Shown: positions 20,976 through 31,200 of the stretch, piece by piece
Position numbering within the stretch: the stretch's first letter is position 1
Layout: each line of letters begins with the position of its first letter
Assembly: GCF_036898095.1 (NCBI RefSeq)
Contig: NC_090766.1
Span: 39,577,493 to 39,641,492, forward strand
Length of the DNA stretch: 64,000 bases
Reading direction: 5' to 3'
Source of the DNA: Palaemon carinicauda
Lineage: Eukaryota > Arthropoda > Malacostraca > Decapoda > Palaemonidae
Translations under genes and position numbers: made by a program
The notes under the pieces: generated by a model
Databases searched by the model: none
Told to the model about the DNA's origin: nothing
The model's input: the letters and a program-made list of their open reading frames with translations, nothing else

Positions 20976-22225
20976 TATAACTTGGTATATTATGAAGTTG
21001 CCAATGCCTCAGTGGTTTTAAACTGGAGTTTTTATCTATTGCAATGTGAAAGAGCTACAACTTAAAACAAGAAAAGGAGTTGAAATAACCCCCATGGAAA
21101 GCTGTGTACTGGATTTAGTATGGTAATTTCAGGTTAAGTAGTAACAAGATCACTTGATTGAGTTGGGCCTGTATAAAATGAAATTTACTTTGGAGTTCCT
21201 AATCCTATTTTATGTAATTTTTTAAGCCTCTTTTTATTTTTTGCTAAATCAAGATCAGTTTTCAATATAGGTACTTCATTTTCAATGCTTCCATAAATGT
21301 CACTTTGGCGAATTTTAGAAAGATACAAAGCTCTTATGTTAATTAGTTTGTAGTTAATTTCGTGAAAGTACGAAACAAATCCTAAAGTGATTTAACATTT
21401 TAGAGAAATGGTTGCAAACTAATTCTTGGTTTTCTGTTGGTTTCATATGAAAATTTCTCTCTTCAGGCAATTAGGATATGAGTTAATGCTGTATTGAATA
21501 TTTTGAAGGGAAGAATATTAGAATAACAATGAAAGTGTAACTTCAAAACTTACTCTTCTTGTGCTCTAGTATTAATAGTGGGTAAATAAATTTATAGCTT
21601 TAGTCAGTATTTTCAGATGGCATAAAAAGATACTTTTCCACTTCTTGTTTTTCTCTCGTTTACAAAGAGGAATTTAAAATAAAGTTTAGTTAAACTAACA
21701 ATCCAATGGGAGCTTAAGTTCCAAAGATGATTACGTAAAGTTCTATCTAACAATTTTTAATATTAGGATATGGAATTAACTTGAAGATCCTTGAGGAATA
21801 CAGTGATAGATATGGATCTAACATATTTGCCATGTTCCATTTTATCTTTTAAAGTGGGTGTTGCCTTTATGGAACGTGTTAAATCCTAAGTTATCATTAA
21901 CTTGATCCTTGACCTTTAGGTACCGTTATACCGATAAGTGGTTTTTAATAATAAATACTGTATTTCATAAAAGGTCAAACATACTTAGACCTTGAATTTT
22001 AATTCAACCAGACCACTCTTTGGTAGTGTATAATATTGAGAGATTAAATCTGTAGTAAGATTTTTAAAGTATACAATGTGTTTAAATTATTTTTATACAG
22101 CATAATAGAGGGAAAATATATTTTTTATATACATTTGATCATACCTGATAACTTTGATTCATAATAGTAAATTAACCTCTATTTGACCAGTTAATCAATC
22201 TTATAGATCTACATTTCCTTGACAG
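20976..22225. other. AT-rich, intron-like DNA
   Basis: No gene, RNA or array recognised. Confidence 0.5.
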
Positions 22226-22311
22226 GAAAAATTTGCATTTAGAGTTCAGCTTATTAAGTAATGATCTGGAAGAACTAAGAGGTAAACATGAAGTTCATGG
22301 ATGTTTATATG
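22226..22311 (+). other. Splice-bounded segment (possible exon)
   Basis: Preceded by TTTCCTTGACAG and followed by GTAAGA after ATATG; an alternative donor GTAAAC occurs at 22282. Non-coding in appearance. Confidence 0.3.
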
Positions 22312-23954
22312 GTAAGAATTACATTATAAAATTTTCTGTACTTACTCTTTCAATAAATTCGGACCGATAAATATTCATAGTTGTTGATAAGTAACATGCT
22401 GTATTCTTTCAATAAACTCTGAACGATTAATGTTCATAGTTTTTAAGTAACATGTTAAGTAACATTATTCAAAGTGAATCCAAGACTACTGCTATTAGCT
22501 AGAGTGATGGTTGTCTTGTTAGCTCCTCCAATTTAATTTTGTTGACGATTCTCTCTCATTGAGTCTTTAAAAGTTCATTTGTGGTTAATGTCTTTAAGCA
22601 TGGGGCTACATTTTAATTTTGCAAACTAGTTGAGAAAAAAAAAAAAAAAAAAAAAAAACTTGCATAAAACAAATCGAGTTGTGTTAAATCTTAAGACGCT
22701 ATATAACCATTTGTATGATAAAGTATTGTTGACAGAAATTCCATTGTAATATACAATTTCATTTAAGAAAATTTCTATGTTCAAGAAAAGGTTATAAAAA
22801 ACAATTACCAAATATCTGTAATGAATAAACTACTGAAGGTATATATAAAATTTTGAACATTTTGAACATTCCTTTTGAAAAAAGTCCATGGCATCTATAT
22901 CAGATTTAACTAATCATTTACCAGATTCAAAGTATTCTTTGTTAATAAATCAAAGTTTATCAAATGTGAAAACAGACTTTTGTTCCCTACATACAGCTAA
23001 GGATTCCTTCAAATTTTTTTCAAGTGAAATATTTTCAAAGTCCCTTTTCACATGTCGATAATATAAATGGCAGCAGTGACATTCATGAAATGTGATAGCA
23101 CTAAAAGAATAGAACTAGACTGGAAATGTATGAAATAATCTTTGTTCGTGAAACAATCTGGCTAGAAGATTAATTTCCTCTCCCCTTGATATCGCTCTTG
23201 CTTTACGAAGGTATGAATGTTGGTACAATATACTGTTCTTATTACTATACACATTTGCTGAACAATCCTCATAGCCATTGCGCTTAATGTACAAAGAAAT
23301 TATATTATAACTGAAAACCTTTAAGGAACTGTCTGGTTTTATGGAAAAACTTTGTTTTTGTAATAGCCTGGTTTTATGGACTAATCTTGCTTCGTAAAAA
23401 GGCCTAGTTTTGTGGAGTAATCGAGTTTATGGAATAATTTGGTTTTATGGATCTGTGGTTTTATGGAAGTACAGTAGGCTGTGTTCTTATGGAACTACCG
23501 GTATGTGGGTTTTGGAACTGATTGTATCGAAGTATGTTGTTTTATTTTTACTAGGTGGTGTTATAAACTAAACTCTGATTTTAAGGACTTATGCGGTCTT
23601 ATTGAACTATCTGGTTTTAGGTGAAATGTCTCGCTCCATAAAATATAGTCTCTTTCAAGATACCCTTGAATGATCATGATTTGTAATCTAAAAATTAATG
23701 TGAGAGACAATTTGACATTACCATTTTTGACAGGCACAGAAATATATGTGAATCCTACAACAATGCGGATGTTAATCTTTTACCGTAATGGGAAATTAAA
23801 TGACATCAGTGTGTATCTCTTAACTCACTGGTTAAGGGTTCATAGATGCTCAGAAATATTAATATTATATTACAATGTTTTTAAAGTGGATAAGCTACAA
23901 TTTGACCACAACTGGATATTTGACTGAGTGGGATACCTTAACGTGGAGTGTGTG
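22312..23954. other. AT-rich DNA with degenerate simple repeats
   Basis: Contains a two-copy repeat (about 22345-22455, CTTTCAATAAA then ATTCATAGTT), a 24 bp A run (22635-22658), and from 23320 to 23620 a degenerate series of CTGGTTTTATGGA-like words. A frame at 23670-23927 has no recognised domain. Confidence 0.6.
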
Positions 23955-24120
23955 TGTTTGTGTATCACTTCTTCTTCTTCTTTGTCTGCATCTTTTCCCA
24001 CTTTTAAGTGGGGTCGATGTTTCTATCCAGCGTTCTCCATCTACCTCTGTCCCACACTTCATCACCGGTTAATCCCTTTGATCGAAGTTCACCTTAATAC
24101 AGTCCATCCACTGTATTATA
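23955..24120 (-). pseudogene. LINE C-terminal fragment
   Basis: The minus strand reads GLTGDEVWDRGRWRTLDRNI then DPT before a Lys-coding CTT-repeat end, similar to the last residues of RTE-like LINE proteins. Only the C-terminal tail is present. A separate SINE-like piece may follow on the + strand to about 24270 (GTGTGGTGATG, GGCTGCATTTGTTGTTG). Confidence 0.5.
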
Positions 24121-24585
24121 CAGGGCCAACCTTACTAGGATAGTTTGCGTGAGCAATCAGAGCGAGTCCCACCATCCTCAATCTTTGGTGGCCAGTGTGG
24201 TGATGAATATTGTCAAACCCAGGCATGACTAAGGACATGTTTGAGGCCTTTGTCCTGTAGTGGATTAGTAATGGCTGCATTTGTTGTTGATTTGACTAAA
24301 TTTTTACAGATTTTATCAAGAAACATTGACAATATTATTTGAATGTCTGAAATTTCAGGTTTATTCAAGGGTTATTCAAGGATTAGATACTTGAGCAAGT
24401 GACGCTATCACTGTTTAGACTTCTTTAAACTTTCTCATTAATTGTGGCAATGAATTTATGATTTTAATTAAAGAGTACTCTAGTTTTTCATGAATGCGTA
24501 CATTAAAAGTCTTATTAATAATGGTGCTGCTCTTATTTTTTATAAACACTAAAACAAACATTTGAAACTCTTTTTTTTTTTTCAG

Positions 24586-24711
24586 CTGAAGAAGGATACT
24601 ACGCAAGTTTGTCATGGGAATTTTGTTGGCTCAACCAGTTATGGGATGGTATTACTGATGGCTTCAAAATGTGAATCAACATTTTTTTTATAGCTGGTAA
24701 CTATGAAAAGA
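24586..24711 (+). other. Possible exon of unit A, 5' part
   Basis: A polypyrimidine tract and CAG (24571-24585) precede CTGAAGAAGG. The paralogous exon in unit B is 34898-35073. The exon is cut by DIRS 2 and its remaining 30 bp with donor ATAAAG/GTAAGT lie at 33487-33516. Confidence 0.4.
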
Positions 24712-25069
24712 TTTTTGGGCTCAAGCCATGGCGTCCTGATGGAAGGTTCCTGTTTGGTAGCTTCCTTGGGTATAAGACTACTAAGATATTCCCAGAGAAT
24801 TTAACCACAGGTTATCACAGAATTCTAACTTCTGGAGCGAGTATCTCAAAGGTTTCCCTTTAAGACATCGTAATACAACAGGGGACACGCATGTCTGAAC
24901 GTGCCACATAGCTATCTTCACCCCGAACAGAGTTAATGCTTCGGTGTGTAAGGGCTGAGAATAGCTGGGAGCCGTTCCACAGCTAATCTCACTCGTGGCT
25001 ACTACTGATACTCGAGACGTAAACAAACGGACGCCATTGCTCTGATGACGTCACGCCCGTCTTTATCCT
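24712..25069 (+). repeat. Left inverted terminal repeat of DIRS 2
   Basis: Starts TTTTTGGGCTCAAGCCATGG. The first 13 bases are matched only in the ICR; the rest is inverted at 33094-33439. An open frame of 81 codons occurs in both arms simply because they are copies, and is not regarded as a gene. Confidence 0.93.
25046..25053. promoter_or_regulatory. CRE-like palindrome in the left ITR
   Basis: A perfect TGACGTCA, the consensus for CREB/ATF-type factors. The same site is in the right arm at 33110-33117. It lies at the inner end of the terminal repeat, where an element promoter could be. Function is inferred. Confidence 0.4.
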
Positions 25070-27370
25070 TTGTTTAGTAGCTGCCCTACTTAGACGGATT
25101 TTCCCTTGTGTTATCTTTATCGCTTTGCATCTTCGCTATGTCGTTACCTTCAGCCTCGCCTTCTTCTGGAAAGTTGAGTACAAGGTTCCAGTATTGTTTA
25201 ATTAAGCTCTGGCCGTAAAGTAAATATTATTTTGCGAAATAATTGATGTTTTGTGGCAGAGCTGTGCCTCTACCGGACCCGCCATTTTATGGCGTCGTTG
25301 TTGTTTTGCATGTCTTACTTAGTTAGCCACAACAACGCTTCCGGCATTATATACTAATCGAATACATTAGTTTATTTAGTCTTCATAGCTAGGAACTTTT
25401 ATATCGTGTTTAGACGCTTTTATCGGTCATCGATTGACCTCATACCAGTCGGCTACTATAGCCCCCAGGCCAGGAGCCTACATACAAGTGTTCATGCATG
25501 ATTTATTAGTGATCCTAGACTAAGTTATGAAGATAGTGGCATTATTATTTTACAATACTTTTGACAGTGATGCAAATGTTTTCGCCTTCAGGGACCATAT
25601 AGGGGATAGGCTAGTCAGTGATTCTTTCTAGCCTAACCTAACCTTAGGACCCCTATATGCTTCCTTCATCCCCTGCCTTGGCATTCCCTCTATTTAGCCT
25701 TGATCCCTTTTCTGAGTAAAGGGATTAATTGTCTAATAGAGTATATATCGCCTCTCGGTCCTCCCTAAAGGAATGAACCCCCTTTAGGATTGCGTCTGAG
25801 AGTGAGGTTAGGCTAGCCTACCTCTATGGCTAGGATAGTCTATGACTTTCCTGCGATAGCGATATGTCTTCTTCCTTGCCTAGTTCAGGACTTTTAGCCC
25901 TGTTCTAGGTCGGGTTAGGAAGGTTTCTCTGTTCCATGCTGAAACTGTACTCTTGCACCGTTTTAGCCGATCAGCCTGATCTTAGGTTAGGGAGTGTCCT
26001 TCCTTCCCTTAGTGGCCGCTCTGGTACAGAAACCCTTCCTGGGAAGACCTCTCTCTTCTCCCTCCCCACCTATCTCTTGTATAGCCTAGCCTATGCTTAG
26101 GTTAGTTTATACTCATCTGTCCCCTGTCCTACAACTCCTCCTTAGGGTGGATGAGTAGGGCTACCCGAGCTTCCTTGTGCAGTCCGCTCTGGTACATATA
26201 CCTTCATAGTGTCCTATAAGGTTAGTTACTAGTATAGTTCTGCATATGGGAGTCTCCCCCCCCCCCTCTTGGGTGTTCCCTAGCCCTCCCTTGGGCTACC
26301 TAGCTCCCGGTCCCTAGTGACCCCTGCTCATGGATGTTAGAGCCTGCCTCTATCATGGGTATACCCTCTCAGGGAGGGGGAGGGATGTCTGGAACCCTGA
26401 CGGTACTTCCTGCATCCCTTTCCCCCCTCCCCCTGTCTCTCTATCTATCCGGGTGCCGGTCTCTTGCCGCCTCTACTGTCGGCAATACCTGCCTCCTTCT
26501 TGGTGACTTCCCTACCCTTGCCGCCAGCCCCCGTGTACCGAGGGACTGCCGGCTGCCGCCGGCTACTACCGGCGGCTCTCCTACTCCTATCTAATCGTCC
26601 GCCTGCCGGTCGATCACCGGAGTGCCGGCATATACTGCCGGCAACCCGATACTACCTGTACCATCCTTATCCCAGTCACCAACCTGGCATCCTCCGACTG
26701 CCGGAGCCGCCGCTTCCTGCCGGCGTGCCGCCGTTGTGCCGGCGGCCGCCATCCTGGTATCTAACTGACTTTTGAAAATTGTCTGTTCTAATGCCAGAAT
26801 CTATGCTGGAGCGAGCTCCGGCATGCCGGCGGCTTGCCGGATGCCTCGGAGGCGTCAAGAATACTTGCACCCCCTCACTGTAGCTATCATAAGACTAGGA
26901 TAGCCCTACATGGCAAACAGATAAGCTGCTTTTGCTATTAAGATCAGTACCTAGTACTGCTCTATTAGTGATCATGCTGTCTCTTTGCATTCTTCTAATT
27001 CCAGCATGCTATATGCATCTTAGCACGGCTGGTTGCCAGAAGCAGTTACCTTTAATGAGGCCTTCTGGCTCTTAACTGGGAACCGAATGAATTCGATCCC
27101 AATCTTGTCCTTGGTTTTCCATGGAGTTCCAAAATACTGGGAATCCTAGGAAACTATATCCAATGATCTCGGTCATTTGGATTATCCCAGAACCAAGCTT
27201 ATGGTAACCAGCCGGGCGAGATGCATGGAGCGTGTTCTCCTTTACTGTTTTCATTCTCTATGCATCACACCTTCTTTAAGTTAAAATTAATGATTAATAT
27301 TAACTTAGTTTAAGAGCCATTCTTATGACTCCCCCATACTCATTTTCTCTTTCTTCCACAGGAGGAGCAG
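25070..27370 (+). other. Long 5' leader of DIRS 2
   Basis: This 2.3 kb stretch has no convincing gene. From 26440 to 26860 it is dense in GCCGG/CCGGC words and CpG. It ends with a pyrimidine tract and TTTCTTCCACAG just before GAGGAGCAGATG of gag, a good 3' splice site, so the leader may be an intron or contain one. Donor not identified. Confidence 0.5.
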
Positions 27371-28531
27371 ATGAAGTGTGACTTCGCCTTCTGCGCTGTG
27401 AAACGCCCGCAGTTTTACGGGCATACGGCTTGCAGGACTCACGCCCCTTGTGCAGACAAGAAAGGGGATTTGAAGTTCTGGAATCCACTGGATTGTACGG
27501 TCTGCCAGGCCCACCTAGTTGAGGCCTTCCATAACCCTCCCTCAGCGGAGGTTAGAGACATTTCTTTTGAAAAGCTGCGCAAGTGGGTGCGTGGCTTTCA
27601 GAAAAATGCTACCGGACCGTACCTGGCCACCGAAGAACTGAGGTCCCTGTTGTTCCCTAAGGCCTCCCCTGACTCAGTGGTTCCAAAAGAAGCAATCCCC
27701 ACTGTCCAAATTACGGTGGAACCTGATGTGGTCATGGCTCAGTCCATGCACGAGTGTCGTTTAGATTCCGAGGATGATGAACAGATCTCAGACGTCTCGG
27801 AAGACACGGAGAAGACGCTTATGGCTCAAGGAGCCGAAGAGGACGAAGACAAGGTGGAATACACCGAGTCGGAGCTTGGAGCTGCTCCCTCGTCCATCCC
27901 TCCTCCTACTCCTACACCGACGGAAATGTCCATTCCGTCTACCTCCTCGACTCCGGATCCTTCCTCTTCTACCCAAGAACTGATCCGGCTGATTAGAGCC
28001 GTCATGGACGACAGGCTGAAGGAGAACCAGGAGTCCATCAGGTCAATGATTGGATCCAGAGAACCGAAGAAGATTTCGGTCAAGGATCTCCCAGCTTGCT
28101 CTCATGCCAACCCGTGGAGGTATGCAGAGCATATGGTTATTGCGACCGGCAGGATCTTTGTTAGTGACAAGATCGGCACGGTCCCGTTGGAAGATGTGGA
28201 GTTCTTCCCAAGCTTCGAGGCCTACCCGGACTGTTACGTCCGGCTTCGTTCCGAACCTGCCTCGAAGGAAGAGACCGAACCTAAGGAAGAGATAGTGTTC
28301 GATCTCGCAAAGGCCCAGGCTATGCTAGCCTCCGCATTTAAGAGTAGGGGCTTTACCTGCTCTAAGCTTCCGGCTTTGAGCAAGAAGCATCCTACATACG
28401 TCGCACCTGACACTGCGGTTCTTCCTTTCTTGGAAAAGGCCTTAGCTGCATGCCTTAAAGCGGCGGAAGAAGGGAAACCCTGCCCTGCACTGGAGGAGTG
28501 CAGACCCTTCTCCATCGTGACCCCCCCCTGA
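27371..28531 (+). CDS. DIRS 2 gag, N-terminal part
   Basis: The ATG follows GAGGAGCAG. The first 45 residues hold C3, C8, H18, C21, H24, C27, C42 and C45, a probable zinc-binding module with the same layout as in DIRS 1. An acidic Ser/Pro/Thr-rich linker follows (about residues 120-205, PPPTPTPTEMSIPST), then a folded domain. The frame ends at TGA 28529-28531 immediately after a run of eight C (28520-28527). Similar protein continues in the next frame, so a single C indel, real or from sequencing, or a frameshift during translation, separates the two parts. The protein is expected to package element RNA. Confidence 0.75.
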   Translation: MKCDFAFCAVKRPQFYGHTACRTHAPCADKKGDLKFWNPLDCTVCQAHLVEAFHNPPSAEVRDISFEKLRKWVRGFQKNATGPYLATEELRSLLFPKASPDSVVPKEAIPTVQITVEPDVVMAQSMHECRLDSEDDEQISDVSEDTEKTLMAQGAEEDEDKVEYTESELGAAPSSIPPPTPTPTEMSIPSTSSTPDPSSSTQELIRLIRAVMDDRLKENQESIRSMIGSREPKKISVKDLPACSHANPWRYAEHMVIATGRIFVSDKIGTVPLEDVEFFPSFEAYPDCYVRLRSEPASKEETEPKEEIVFDLAKAQAMLASAFKSRGFTCSKLPALSKKHPTYVAPDTAVLPFLEKALAACLKAAEEGKPCPALEECRPFSIVTPP

Positions 28532-29321
28532 CGCTCGACACTGGAAAGATGTTCAGCATACTTTCGTCGTGGGTAGGCTCGATCCTGACGTCGCCGGACG
28601 TCAGTTTAATGAAGACCTCCCTAAGCTCAATGATCACCTCCTTCGCCGGGAACAAGACACGAAGGAGAGGCTTGCGGCATCTCTTTCTCATCAAGTCCAA
28701 CTGGAAGTGATGGCCTGTGACACAAGAGTACCAGATCACTACATGGTACTAGCCAAATCCCACTTACTGACAGTAATGAAGGACTTGTACCACTTCATAA
28801 AGGCTCGCAGAGCCTGTCGTGAATTCGTGTTTGCCGGTGCCACCGTGAAACACGAACCCCGGAGGCTGATTTCCTCCAACATCTGGGGAAAGCACCTGTT
28901 TCCTTCTGACCTTGTCAAGGAAATAACTGACAGAGCCGCCACGGAGAATAGGAACCTTCTCCACAAGTGGGGCATGTCCAGAAAAAGGAAACCCTCTCAG
29001 GACGATGGACCTCAGCCTAAGAGGAAACCGCAAAAGCCAAAACCCCAGCAACGTCAGCAACGACGTCAGTTTCCGGGACCCGCTACCTCCCAAGTGGTTG
29101 CCCAACCACAACAGACCTTTCAATTGGTCCCCCAACCGGTGTTGTCACAGTCACCGGTCTTCACCCCTGCCTTTGAGCAACCATCCACTACCTTTCATGC
29201 CAAAGGTAGAGGCTCGTCCAGGGGTGCAAGCAGAGACGCATCTCGTCGTCCCTCCAGAGGTAGAGGAGGAAAGGGAGCTAGCGGCCGAGGCAACAAGTCC
29301 TCGGGACACCAGAAGAAATGA
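28532..29321 (+). CDS. DIRS 2 gag, C-terminal part
   Basis: This reading is +1 relative to the first gag part and has no start of its own that I trust (the GTG at 28569 is incidental). It contains a helical region (DEDLPKL-like, DHYMVLAKSHLLTVMKDLYH), then a Lys/Pro/Gln-rich stretch and a Gly/Arg/Ser tail (RGSSRGASRDASRRPSRGRG) likely to bind nucleic acid. It overlaps the RT frame (from 29005). Confidence 0.75.
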
Positions 29322-31200
29322 AGTGCTTCCGGTGGGAGGAAGACTCCGCCAATTCCAGGATCGTTGGACCTTCGATCCCTGGGCACACAGCATCATCAAG
29401 AACGGTCTAGGCTGGAGTTGGACGCAACCACCCCCAATCTTCCAGCGGTTCTTCCAACAATCGACCCCCATTCTGGAAGAATATGTTCTAGACCTCTTGA
29501 ACAAGAAGGTGATAAGGAAGGTAAAGTCCACCAGGTTCCAAGGGAGACTGTTTTGCGTTCCCAAGAAGGACTCAGACAAACTCAGAGTCATTCTGGACTT
29601 ATCCCCCCTCAACAAGTTCATAGAGAACAACAAATTCAAGATGCTGACGCTTCAACAAATAAGGACCCTTCTGCCTCAAGGTTCCTACACGGTCTCTATA
29701 GACCTGGCGGATGCCTATTGGCACATTCCAATGAACCATCACGCTTCCTCCTACCTAGGATTTCGACTCCAAAGGAAAAGCTACGCCTTCCGGGCCATGC
29801 CATTCGGCCTCAATGTGGCCCCTCGGATCTTCACAAAACTGGCGGATGCCATAGTACAACAGCTCCGCCTAAGAAACGTCCAGGTGATGGCCTACCTCGA
29901 CGACTGGCTAGTCTGGGCTCCATCGCCCGAAGAGTGTGCAAAGTCTTGCAACGAAGTTACCCAGTACCTAGAACACCTGGGATTCAAGATCAACGAGAAG
30001 AAATCTCGCCTCTCTCCAGCTCAGAAGTTTCAGTGGTTGGGAATCCACTGGAATCTTCAGTCACACCGCCTTTCCATCCCCCAGAAGAAAAGGAAGGAAA
30101 TAGCAGGGTCTGTCAAGCGACTACTGAAATCCAAACGCATTTCAAGACGACAGCAGGAACGAGTTCTAGGCTCTCTACAATTCGCCTCAGTGACAAACCC
30201 AGTGCTTCGCGCACAGCTAAAGGATGCCGCGGGAGTCTGGAGACGCTCGGCATCCATCGCTCGAAGAGACCTCAAGAGACGGCTTCCAAACAGACTTCGA
30301 CGCCTCCTAAAGCCGTGGTCGGAAGCAAAGGCCCTGAAAAGGTCCATTCCTCTCCAACACCCTCCTCCATCACTCAACATCCACACGGATGCCTCACTGG
30401 AAGGCTGGGGAGGTCACTCCCACCTGAAACAGGCTCAAGGGACCTGGTCTCCACTATTCAAGACGTTCCACATAAACATCTTGGAGGCCATGGCGGTCCT
30501 TCTAACTCTGAAGAAGTTATCCCCGCCGCCCTCGATCCACATCCGTCTAACCCTAGACAACTCGGTGGTAGTTCGTTGTCTCAATCGCCAAGGCTCAAGA
30601 TCGCCCCAGATAAATCAGGTGCTTCTCCCAATCTTCCGTCTGGCGGAGAAGAAGAAGTGGCACCTGTCTGCAGTTCACCTACAAGGATTCCGCAATGTGA
30701 CAGCGGATGCTCTATCTCGGACAAACCCGATAGAGTCGGAATGGTCTCTAGACGCAAGATCATTCTCCTTCATCTCTCATCAAGTCCCAGAACTTCAGAT
30801 AGATCTCTTTGCAACGAGCGACAACAATCAACTTCCTCTGTACGTAGCCCCGTACGAGGACCCCAAAGCAGAAGCGGTGGACGCCATGTCACTGGACTGG
30901 AACAGATGGTCCAAGATATACCTGTTCCCTCCCACCAACCTTCTGTTGAAAGTCCTCTCCAAACTGAGAACCTTCAAAGGGACAGCGGCCCTAGTGGCTC
31001 CCAAGTGGCCCCGGAGCAACTGGTACCCCCTGGTCCTGGAGCTGCAGCCCAAGCTGATCCCTCTCCCGGGCCCAGTTCTCTCTCAACAAGTACAGAAGTC
31101 GACTGTCTTCGCTTCATCATCGAAAATCAAGGACCTTCATCTCATGATTTTCTCTCCCTTGCCGCAAAGAAGAGGTTTGGGATCTCGAAGAAAAGTCTAG
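29005..31200 (+). CDS. DIRS 2 reverse transcriptase / RNase H
   Basis: The open frame has 731 codons; the first hundred overlap gag and may not be translated. RT signatures: GRLFCVPKKDSDKLRVILDL, YTVSIDLADAYWHIPM, FRAMPFGLNVAPRIF and YLDDW with Tyr at residue 297 (29893). RNase H has an apparently complete set: D462 (HTDASLEGWGG), E494 (NILEAMAV), D518 (LTLDNSVV) and D568 (NVTADALSR). A DIRS-typical region follows (LQIDLFATSD, DPKAEAVDAM, WPRSNWYPLVLEL). No stops or frame changes. The enzyme would make the single-stranded circular cDNA precursor. It ends inside the recombinase frame. Confidence 0.9.
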   Translation: MDLSLRGNRKSQNPSNVSNDVSFRDPLPPKWLPNHNRPFNWSPNRCCHSHRSSPLPLSNHPLPFMPKVEARPGVQAETHLVVPPEVEEERELAAEATSPRDTRRNEVLPVGGRLRQFQDRWTFDPWAHSIIKNGLGWSWTQPPPIFQRFFQQSTPILEEYVLDLLNKKVIRKVKSTRFQGRLFCVPKKDSDKLRVILDLSPLNKFIENNKFKMLTLQQIRTLLPQGSYTVSIDLADAYWHIPMNHHASSYLGFRLQRKSYAFRAMPFGLNVAPRIFTKLADAIVQQLRLRNVQVMAYLDDWLVWAPSPEECAKSCNEVTQYLEHLGFKINEKKSRLSPAQKFQWLGIHWNLQSHRLSIPQKKRKEIAGSVKRLLKSKRISRRQQERVLGSLQFASVTNPVLRAQLKDAAGVWRRSASIARRDLKRRLPNRLRRLLKPWSEAKALKRSIPLQHPPPSLNIHTDASLEGWGGHSHLKQAQGTWSPLFKTFHINILEAMAVLLTLKKLSPPPSIHIRLTLDNSVVVRCLNRQGSRSPQINQVLLPIFRLAEKKKWHLSAVHLQGFRNVTADALSRTNPIESEWSLDARSFSFISHQVPELQIDLFATSDNNQLPLYVAPYEDPKAEAVDAMSLDWNRWSKIYLFPPTNLLLKVLSKLRTFKGTAALVAPKWPRSNWYPLVLELQPKLIPLPGPVLSQQVQKSTVFASSSKIKDLHLMIFSPLPQRRGLGSRRKV

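Noticed and set aside
24781..25026. Identical 81-codon frames in both DIRS 2 arms (also 33137-33382)
   Set aside because: Identity is due to the inverted repeats themselves; no domain is visible.
26334..26775. Pro/Leu-rich frames in the DIRS 2 leader
   Set aside because: Overlapping frames in a GCCGG-rich stretch with no domain.
29364..31079. Large N-terminal extension of the DIRS 2 recombinase
   Set aside because: It overlaps RT completely and shows no domain; treated as a shadow, but noted as a finding.
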